Origin: Ailanthus altissimus | Taxonomy: Eukaryota > Streptophyta > Magnoliopsida > Sapindales > Simaroubaceae | Assembly (NCBI GenBank): GCA_946807835.1 | Contig: OX327693.1 | Coordinates: 6,217,501-6,281,500 of the forward strand | Reading direction: 5' to 3' | DNA: 64,000 nt | Shown here: in pieces, positions 38,101-47,733 of the stretch | Numbering within the stretch: the first letter of the stretch is position 1 | Layout: each line of letters opens with the position of its first letter | Translations under genes and position numbers: made by a program | Notes under the pieces: model-generated | The model's input: only the letters and a program-made list of their open reading frames with translations | Database searches by the model: none | Told to the model about the DNA's origin: nothing

Positions 38101-41100
38101 CATTAAATATTGAATTGAATTGCAGTTCCAGTTGAAGATTGAGGAATTCCATTCTTTGGAATCATTTTGCACTCACTAACTAATATAATATGTTTTAGAA
38201 TAAAATAAGAATCCAAATCTAATCTCAAATTAGACAGAGATAGGTTTGTTTTCGAGTAAACTAATAGGATTATGCTGTCTATGCATCCTGTTTTCTGCAT
38301 CTTTTCATTGAATTTATATTTACTTGATCTGATCTTGACTATTTATTGTTTTACTTCAGAAGTTTTTGAGTGGAATGGCATATTCAGTATTAAGTTTGTT
38401 ATAACTTTGTAAGGGGTTGCTAAGAGTTCTTGTCTGCAGGCCAAACCTTGTAAGCATCTATGGGTGGGCGGAATCAGCCCAACAGTTTCGAAGGAAGAAT
38501 TGGAAGAGGAATTTCTCAAGTTTGGTAAAATTGAAGATTTCAAGTTCCTTAGAGACCGAAACACTGCATTTGTTGAATATTTGAGATTAGAAGACGCTTC
38601 CCAAGCCATGAAAAGCATGAGTGGTAGGCAAATAGGCGGTGAACAGATACGTGTGGACTTTCTTCGATCACAACCCTCAAGAAGAGTAAGTGTATGATCT
38701 TAATTTCTTTTTGTTTTCCAAAAAATGATCCTTGTTTATACATGATTTATCTTGGTAATTAAATCCTACAAGCCATGATGGTTTGGGAGAAACTGAAAAG
38801 GTTAGAATCTCGGAAGTTTCCTCACAGTGGAATTAGGAGAACTTGGATAACTTAATAACAGTGTTTGATTTAAGATGCTCACTGTTGGACTTTTTGAATA
38901 AATTCTGTTTCCTAATCTCTGCTATGTTTGCAGGAGCATTAGAAAGGAGTAAAGTATTAATTTTTCATGTTACTTTATGTATCCTAAATACCCACCTTTC
39001 CATGTTCTAACATCCTCTTGAACTTTGGGGCAGCTTGATTTAGAGTTGCTCTAAGTTTCTGTATTTATATATTTTCTCATTTTGAAATGTGTAATATATA
39101 TTTTTTTTCTCTTGTATAGGAACAGTGGTCTAATTCCCTTGACTTGAGGGATGGACATTTTCTTGGTAGGGGCACTGGTTTTCCTGATAACCATTCGACT
39201 TTTAAAAGACCAGTAAGTTTCAAACTTTGAGCTGTTAGGTATACTGCTACATGATCCATCATTTTGGATATTAGCACTCACATACCACTTTATGGAAATC
39301 ATATGGCAGACTAAACCATTTAAATGCAGATTAGCTGATTTAATGAGCCACTTCTGAGTCTAAGAAATGAATGTGGATATTAGTTTACTCTTTGTTTTTG
39401 GTTCCGTTGATTAAGTTCTAATCAGTTATTATTTTGTAGCATCCTCAGTCTTCAGTGGGGCGAAATAGAGATAATCAACCTAGTAAGATTTTATGGGTAG
39501 GTTACCCACCTTCTGTTCAGATGGATGAGCAAATGCTTCACAATGCAATGATACTATTTGGTGAGATTGAGAGAATTACAAGTTATCCTTCTAAACACTA
39601 CTCTTTTGTGGAATTTAGAAGTGTGGATGAAGCCCGACGTGCTAAGGAGGGTTTGCAAGGTCGGCTGTTCAATGATCCTAGGATCACCATTATGTATTCG
39701 AACAGTGAGCTGGCACCAGGAAAAGATTACTCTGGTTCTTATCCTGGAACTAAAGGGCCAAGACCAGAGGTGGGTTTTGGTGATCATCGGTTTAGACCTT
39801 CTCAAATGGATATGCGTGGTCCTAATCATTCAATGCAGCCAAATAATTTTCCTGGAGCTCTGCAACCTGCTGACGTTCGTGGACCAAGTATGTCAATGAG
39901 GTCTTTTAGTGCTCACGGTACTCATGAACCCCTGCTTTCAGGTCCAGAATTTAAGGATTTTCATAGTATGCATGACCCTAATGCCAAAAGTTTGGATCCA
40001 AATTGGAGAAGACTGTCACCCTCACCTGGGATGCGTGCTTCTCCTGCACAGGCTATTAGGCAACCTATGAGTCATGCATCTGGTTCATGGGATGTATATG
40101 ATGCAAGCCAAATTCAAAGAGATTCTAAACGTGCAAGGGTAGATAGTTCTTTTTCCATTGATGATGCTTCTTTTCCTTCAAGAAAGATTGATGATCATGG
40201 GCTTGGGTTTGAGCAGTCATACGGGCTTGGTTCTATAACTGGTGGAGTTGCTTCTGGTGCATTTCTAAATATTCAGGGGAGGAACCGTCTTAGTCCAGGG
40301 GCCGCAAAAGGAACAGCCGAGGCATTTACTCAGGATAGTGATTGCATATGGCGTGGTATTATTGCAAAGGGTGGTACACCAGTTTGTCGTGCTCGATGTG
40401 TCCCTATTGGAAAAGGGATAGAGATTGAGCTGTGAGTATAGTTCCCCTGTTGCATTTATGCTTTTGTGATTTTAGCTTAGTACATGGGCATGTTTTCAGT
40501 TTTGGAATTGGGCAATGAGTGTCATATGGTTTACGTATTGGATTGTTTAGATATATCAGTAATGGTTCATGCCCTTCTTCTTCTTAATGGGAAGTTTAAG
40601 ATTTTTATTTCAAAAGGGAAGAAGATACATAACTGAAGGAGAGGTTCACAAGGGGCAGTAAGAATTAAGCCATTTAAAAATACCAACCAGCTGTATGTAA
40701 AATCCACTTTATCCATACCCCAATAGTATACTGTACCATCGTTCTTTCTATCAATTACATAGCATCATTCCCTTTATTTCTGAATACAATGTTTTGTATG
40801 GTGAATATTACAATTTTCAATTTGTTTCTCATCTTCACTAATTATCTACTTTTTTCTGAACTATTTTTCATATTTGATGATTCTTATATACTCCTATTAC
40901 TGTGGATTCCAATTTTTTTTATCATTTGAGAATTTTCGGTGTAATTATGGCATCTATTTTCCTGGATCAACCTAGTATTTTGCTGCTATGGCGTTGTAGG
41001 TGCCAAGTTATTTATTGTTGTTCCTCATTTTATGTTTGGGTTTCTGTTTTGCAGTCCCGAAGTTGTTAATTGCTCAGCCAGGACAGGGTTGGATATGCTC

Positions 41101-42321
41101 ACAAAGCACTATGCTGAGGCTGTAGGATTTGACATAGTTTTCTTCTTGCCTGACAGTGAAGATGATTTTGCTTCCTACACTGAGTTTCTGCGCTACCTGG
41201 GTTCAAAAGACCGTGCAGGTGTTGCAAAGTTCGATGATGGAACAACGTTATTCTTGGTGCCTCCTTCAGATTTCTTGTCAAAGGTTTTGAAGGTTACAGG
41301 ACCAGAACGTTTATATGGGGTTGTGCTGAAGTTGCCTCAGCAATCTATGCATCCATCAAACACTGTTGAAAGACAAAACATTCCACCACCTCATGCTGAG
41401 TATAGTCTAAGCCGGCCAAAGGAGGAACAATTTTTGCCGGTGGAGTACAGTAGATTTTCACATGAAGACCCAAAGACACAATCAAACACCCATTTGCTGC
41501 ATTCGGCTGAGCCTATTTTGTCGCAGTCAAGTTCCATGGATTATGGGTCAAATAATACAGCAGCTGTCTCCCAAGCTGGAGTTAATTTAACACCTGAGCT
41601 TATTGCAACTCTTGCTTCATTTCTTCCTGCAAGACAGTCTGCAGAAGGTGCCCAGCCTACATCTGGCTCATCATTAGTCAGGCCTTTTTTATCTGAGCCT
41701 CATACTCAGTCCGTTGAACAATTGGGGAATCAGTTTAATCCTCAAGCACAACCAGCACTGACTCATAATTATCCGTCTCTCTCAACTCCTAGCCATTCAA
41801 TGCAAATGCTCCTTGGCAACACTCAATTTCAGGAGTCCACTGTCAGCTTCCCACAGCAGGGTGCAGTGTCTTCTAGGCCATTGACTAATTTTTCTGTTGC
41901 TTCTCAAAGTGCACATATCGCTGTTTCCCCCCCTCTCAGTCAGCAGTATCAGTTTGCAGCTCCTCCCAGTACTCAGAAAGGCTATGGAATATTGCAAGGA
42001 ACTGAGGCTTCTACCATATATGGTTCGTCAGTTTTTCAGCAGCCTAACAATCCTACTGCTGTGTCAAATCAAGCTAATCTTTCACATCCCCAAAGTGTCA
42101 TGACATTACCAGCTGACAAAGCAAATTTGGAGCATTCCAATGATGTGCAGCAGCTTCAGTCTACGTTCTCTGGCCCTGGTCAGGGGCCATCTGAGAATGA
42201 GGTTGATAAGAATCAACGATACCAGTCAACACTACAGTTTGCGGCTAACCTCCTCCTGCAGATACAGCAGCAGCAGCAGACAAATTCTGCTGCAGGACGA
42301 GGGGCTGGAAATCAGCTATAA
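35140..42321 (+). CDS. FPA: Flowering-time RNA-binding protein FPA (3 RRM + SPOC)
   Basis: Exons: 35140-35415, 38440-38685, 39120-39212, 39440-40431 and 41055-42321, joining in frame to 957 aa. FPA is a nuclear RNA-binding protein of the spen family that promotes choice of proximal poly(A) sites and, in Arabidopsis, represses FLC to promote flowering. RRM1 (about 20-92) has LWVGNL and SFAFVYF. RRM2 (about 98-170) has LWVGGI and TAFVEY. RRM3 (about 221-295) has ILWVGY and YSFVEF. The SPOC domain (about 506-640) starts [11 protein letters not shown] and includes [20 protein letters not shown]. The C-terminal third is rich in Q, S and P and ends with a QQQQQ-containing segment. The length is similar to the roughly 900-aa Arabidopsis protein. 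The first intron is 3024 bp, far longer than the others, which parallels the Arabidopsis gene, where FPA uses poly(A) sites in intron 1 for negative autoregulation. Confidence 0.95.
35416..38439 (+). promoter_or_regulatory. FPA intron 1, candidate autoregulatory proximal poly(A) region
   Basis: This is a 3024-bp intron between the RRM1 and RRM2 exons. It contains AATAAA at 36342-36347 and 38199-38204 among many A/T-rich near-signals, and a (TTTGG)n run near 37681-37704. In Arabidopsis, FPA promotes cleavage within intron 1 of its own pre-mRNA (established knowledge). That the same happens here is an inference from intron position and size. Open frames at 36186-36473 and 36501-36746 show no protein motif. 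Confidence 0.45.
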
Positions 42322-45300
42322 GATTTCCCAAATCTAGGTAATATTACTTTTTCCATGGCTAATTATCTTAAATAGATATGCCCATATTAGGAAAAACTTA
42401 TTTTTATGCTAAATGTGATGAATTGAGTAATTTAGGGACAGCTGTTTTGGATTTTGTATTTGCGTCAGGATGAAATGCATTAGATTTGTTTTTTTTTGCT
42501 GGTTGTTTATAGTTTTATCTCATGGTTTTATTTTACTCCATTGTCTGCTTTAGGGTAATTAAAATGTGTCTTATATGATGTTTTCTGGCTGTTTATGGTA
42601 TGAAAAAGCCTTTTGACAAAGTGAATTATCTATGAAATTTAAAGTCAATTTTCATTTAGCTCCAAATGAATGAATGGCACGGGGTTGTCTGTATACCCTT
42701 GCATATTCACGTATTTCACTTGGGTCAAAGTGTTAGATATGTTAGCAGGTCTTATAAAAGGAGATTTATGGCAAGTCAGTTTTGTGATTGAAGTCTCTAG
42801 AGATCTGGACTACTGATCTCTAGTTTCTTTTTGGGGTTACAAGGGATTTCCACTAATGATCTGCTTAGGAATTTGGAAAAAATGTTGTGTAGAAAACTGG
42901 TTACATCAGTCTCACTGACAATAATCACCAAATTAAGTTGTATGGATGTGTGCTTATTGGCCTCAACCTTCACAGGAAAAACCATTTTACAGCATTTAGG
43001 CTGTGGAGGCTTTTCATTGTGGGTCACCTGGAACAGTGAATTTAAGGGTTTGGACTTGCTAGTAGAGGATTTAAGGTTCATTCTGAGATCACATGTAGAC
43101 AATTCCTCATGTTGACATTTATTGTTGATAAGATGAACTGTTGAGATAGCTGTGTTTAGGCTGAGGGTTGACTCCCAAGTTTTTTTTTTTTTCCCCCCTT
43201 TTTTGCAGTCTTTCTGTCATTTGGTCAATGTCTTTTGAATGATGTTTTTCTTTCTTCTTTTTGTGCCTTCCTCTATGTTTGTGATTACTGTGTTGGTTTT
43301 TGAATATTAATTACTTTAGAGGTCAGATATGTTGGAACTTCTTATTGTGTATATACGCGATGTTTTCTTGATACCTGCTTTATAACATGATTGCTAATTA
43401 TTCTTCTCGTCTATTTGGTTATTTCTTGATTGTTGCATCTTGTGGTAGCATATCCAAATCTTGGTGTTAAAATGTTATTTTCTCTAATATTCTTGAATGA
43501 TCTGTGTGGATGTCATCAAGCATTGTCTACATATGCATGCATGTTCTTATGTTGATGTGTTCTTTGACAAGTACTCTTGAGAATTTATATGAATCTATAT
43601 TATTTAGTTCACATGTATTACAGCTTAATGTTGTCTGTGGAGTCCTTTAGGAATGACTATTCTTGATTGTTTTCGTATTGTAATTATTTTTAGTTGTAAA
43701 CGAACTTTGTATTACTAAATTCCTTTAATTGAAACACTATTTGGAGATGCATTACATCCTTGTTTGTCTTTAGTTGTCTAGAGAACTGCTCTCAACAAGT
43801 CCCCAACTTGTTAAAATAACCCAAGACATTAGTTGTTCGATAGTTTAAGCTACTGGTAATAATTTCATAAAAGTTTACTACATCATAAAAATTTAAGCTA
43901 CTGGTACTAATTTCATAAAAGTTTACTACATCAAAACAATAAGGCTTCCATCTGTTTTCCCCAGTTGAAATAGCTTTTGATGATATCATTATCTTGTTTT
44001 CTGCTAGACAAATGGGGCTAATGAATAATCCATGGTAAGTAGACAGTGCTTAGATGCAGCATCCATCCTTAACTGGTTTGGAATAGGTTGACCTTGTATT
44101 AGACAGTATTTAACCATGAACCAACTTAAATTGGTCACTTAATTGGGATTTATATATTTCATATACACGTCTAAATGTACATCAAAGAAGCAATCACGCC
44201 AGACAGTTGAATCTATCTTTCACTCCGCCTAGTCCTATCCGTCTCTAGGGTTATCTTAGTGATAGTTTCTAGAGGAACTGGACTGCTATTTGGTCGAACT
44301 TAGTGACTCAAGCTTGCAGATATATACAATTTCTAGTTATCGTGGCTTCCTGATTACTTGTGGATAGCACCACAGCCAGTAAAACAAACTAAATTTGTGA
44401 TAGCTTCACAGTTAATTTTAACGGAACACAAAATTAGAGGCATCAATCTAAGATACGAGCAAATAACTATTGGTAGTCGTTATTATTATGAATTTTCCCA
44501 GAAGAACGACATTCAAATTGAAGTTACCTGTGCAGACCTTATTGTCAATTGAATTCAGTAATTTCTACAAAGTACAACTTAGAAGTATGAACTGGAAAAA
44601 AATGTGGTTCAATTCATTATGAGCTTTGTACGCATTATAAATTCTTTTCTAAACATTTAAAAACATTTAAAATGCGTCTGAAAATTTTCATCAGATTAGA
44701 TAGTCTTCTCATATTGACTTGAATATCTCTTAACGAATTGTTAAACTTTGATGAGAGGGTCATCAAAAGTTTGAATATTATCACACCGGCTTGTTGGATG
44801 ATGTTGCAAGGGATGTTATGAGTGTGGCTAACTGAAAAATCAATGATGAAGTGAGAATGTTGGATTTTTTTTTTTCTGTAAGCAAAGATTAATTTTCTCA
44901 AATTAATTTGAATCTTATTAGTCCTAATATCTGATGGGACTATTGATTTAAAGAATTTAATCAATCTTCTGAATAAATCTGAACTGTTGTCTTACTGTTT
45001 ACCTTCATAATATTCTCTATTAATCTTGATATTACTGCATACAAACACAATTAAGTGTTAATAATCTGTTGCCAAATTGCAAAGCATGAGGATTAAGGTG
45101 AGTAATGTTTTATCGTGGAGTTATTCAATCAATGTTTGATCAGTAGAATCTAGTTGAGTGGCCAATGCGAAGATCTGGGTACTTGAATTCTGCTAGTTAA
45201 GAGATCTTTTACAACAATAAGGTGTGCGATTCAGGTAGTCGCTGATTTGTGTACAAGCATTGATAAAATAATGAATGGGCAAAGTTGGTGGCCATGGTAA

Positions 45301-45746
45301 AGTCTCAGTTTTTGACTTTAAAGTTTGCATAGCGGTTGAACAGCTACAGATGACCCAAAACTTTCTTCCCAGAATTGACACGAACGATGCTGCAAAATTT
45401 TAGAAAAGGGCTCAAACCACATTATTGAAATTCGGTGTCATGGTTGTTGAAAATGGGCACAAAACTTGAGATTAGATTTGTTGTCAATCTTACGTTTAAC
45501 TTAAAAGCAAAGCAAGTATTGATATCAACGACTGGGTTTTGACCTCACTCAGAACTGACGAGCCATTTTTTGTTGTCTTTAAATCGTGTAGGCAGTTGGA
45601 GTTTGGCCCTCCTATTTTTACTTTCTTTTTTATCTCGGAAGGATCAATCTGTACGGAAAGAAATTACAGCAGATGCAAAAGATGACGATGAAGAAAAATC
45701 GAAGGTGCCGGCGGGATGAAAATGAATCAGGCACATGAAGAGGCTT
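42322..45746. other. FPA 3' flank and intergenic sequence
   Basis: This begins with the FPA 3' UTR. A GTAATATT right after CAAATCTAG could be a 3' UTR splice donor, but it is unproven. No further gene was recognised. The open frame at 42831-43115 has no motif. A tandem duplication of about 48 bp lies at 43844-43935 (unit starting TTTAAGCTACTGGTA). Confidence 0.55.
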
Positions 45747-45772
45747 CCCCCCCCCCCCCCCCCCCCCCCCCC
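45747..45772 (+). repeat. Poly(C) tract of 26 bases
   Basis: An uninterrupted run of 26 C, followed by TCCC, lies in otherwise AT-rich intergenic DNA. The complementary strand is poly(G). Tracts of this kind are prone to length errors in sequencing and can form i-motif or G-quadruplex structures in vitro. Confidence 0.9.
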
Positions 45773-47251
45773 TCCCTTTAAAGCTTTTTTGCCTATTTGA
45801 ATTGTGTAGGAGTTTTTTGGGGTTTGAGTTTTGGGTTTTGAGTTTGGGTTTTAGGTTTTTTTTCGTAGGATTAATCCATCTCCTTATGCGTATGAAGGAT
45901 TGTACAAAATGGTTTTCCTAGCCTTTTTCTTTTCTTCCAACTTATTTTGTAATTTTGGTTCAATCAAATCAAAACCCCATTTGGGCTTTACAACAGACGA
46001 CCCTTTTCTTTTTCCTCTATTCTCTCTGTTTTTTTTTTCTTCTTCGTATATTTTCCTACTGTTATAGCTTCAGTTGTAAGAAATTTGAAGAGTTCAAGTC
46101 TTTACCAGTTCTAAGATTGAAATTCTGAGATTTAATCAATTAATATAACATTTGATGCAGTCTCAAAATTTGATGAATATTAAAATTTACATCAATGCGT
46201 AATTTTCACCATTTGTGTCGTATATTAAATGTATGTGTTAAGAATGATACGAGAGATGTTGTAGATTATTCATCTGTTTTAACGTAATAATAATCACTTA
46301 CTTTTTCAGACAAGACTATCTTTCTAATTTCTAAATTATGTTAAGTTTTGGTCTTATGTAGAATCAATAACATTAACATGGGAATTAGGAAAAGCAAAAT
46401 TCAATAACATATATATAAAGTTGGAAATAGTCTATAAGACAAAATATGGTTTAAGGGTGTCAATTGGATGGGGTCGTTGGGCATTAATGTTATTTGGTCA
46501 GTGTGATATGAGAGCTCTAATGGTTAATTCATAGCTTATATTTAACACACACCACAATCACAAAGACACAAAATTTATATTCTAATTAACGTAACATATG
46601 ATATGTTTATTATTAATCAAGACTAGATATTAGTATATTAATAAAAAGTTGAATGTCAATAATTATCTTACAAATTAATAATCACCAATTAATAACACAT
46701 ATAAGTTTATATTCTAATTTATTAACGCAATATCTAATATATTTATTATTGATTAATATTGTATAATAGTATATTAATAAAAAGTTAAAAATCAATAATT
46801 ATCTTATAAAATTATGGTTACCGATTAATAATATATACAAATTTTATAATAATTTATGACCAATTGATTGAATAGGTTGCAAATTTATGATTTGACTAAT
46901 TATAATAATATTTTACTCAAATATTAATTAATTATAATGATATTATGCTTAAATATCAATTAAAACCGTCCTTTTAATTATTAGATATATTAACTAAAAT
47001 TGTCTTAATTTTTATCAAGTCGAATCGTAACTTAAATTAAAGAATGTACAGATTTTAACGTTGAACAACCAATTATTTGTGTAAAATTTCGGTTTCACTT
47101 AATATGAAAGAAAATACATTTTTATTTATTATGTAATTTTCTCATCGAATAATTTGAAAATATTTATTGTCCTAAGAATCCTTGGCAATCAGTCAGACAA
47201 AAAATGGGGATAACTTCAATGACCGGAGATTGTAGTCCTACTCGAACTGGG
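45773..47251. other. Intergenic sequence upstream of SKIP16
   Basis: No gene recognised. It includes a degenerate two-copy tandem duplication of about 132 bp at 46574-46840. Both units begin TTTATATTCTAATT and share TATTAATAAAAAGTT and CAATAATTATCTTA. Confidence 0.6.
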
Positions 47252-47504
47252 GGTATTAACACTGTCACCCTTTGAAGTTGACATAAATTACATTTTAATA
47301 ATTGCTTTAATTTTAATTATATTACCACCCACTCTATATAATGAAAACATAAAAATACCCTTAAAAGTTTGTAACAAAATATACATATAAAGCGAGGGTA
47401 TTGTCATCTTTACAATTAAACAAAAGGATGATAGTATAATTAAAATCAAAGCTGGTATCAAACTGTAATTTATGATAATCTCAGGGGGTGACAGTGTTAG
47501 TACC
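47252..47504. mobile_element. TIR MITE, family copy 4 (upstream of SKIP16)
   Basis: The left end is GGTATTAACACTGTCACCC and the right end GGGTGACAGTGTTAGTACC, the best-preserved terminal inverted repeats of the family. The flanks carry a 12-bp direct repeat with one mismatch (CTACTCGAACTG at 47238-47249 and CTACTCGTACTG at 47506-47517), separated from the core ends by one or two bases. That supports insertion with a target duplication of about 9-12 bp. The element ends 230 bp before the SKIP16 ATG and encodes nothing. Confidence 0.8.
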
Positions 47505-47733
47505 GCTACTCGTACTGTAAAAAAAAAAATAAATGGAAACTGCAAGGTTTGGCGCTTTCACCGAAATTACTGATGTAAGAAAGGTACATGTTGATGGTGT
47601 TGTCTTTCTCCTTTTAAAGTACATAAGCCTATCCAACAGGAGTGCATCTTTTCACTTGGCCAACAAGACAACAACGACAACAATATTCATCCGGACTGAC
47701 TGAGGGTGAGCAGAGAACAATCGAACAGAAGCA

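Noticed and set aside
42831..43115. 94-codon open frame downstream of FPA
   Set aside because: No recognisable motif; it overlaps an equally long antisense frame and lies in FPA 3' flank.
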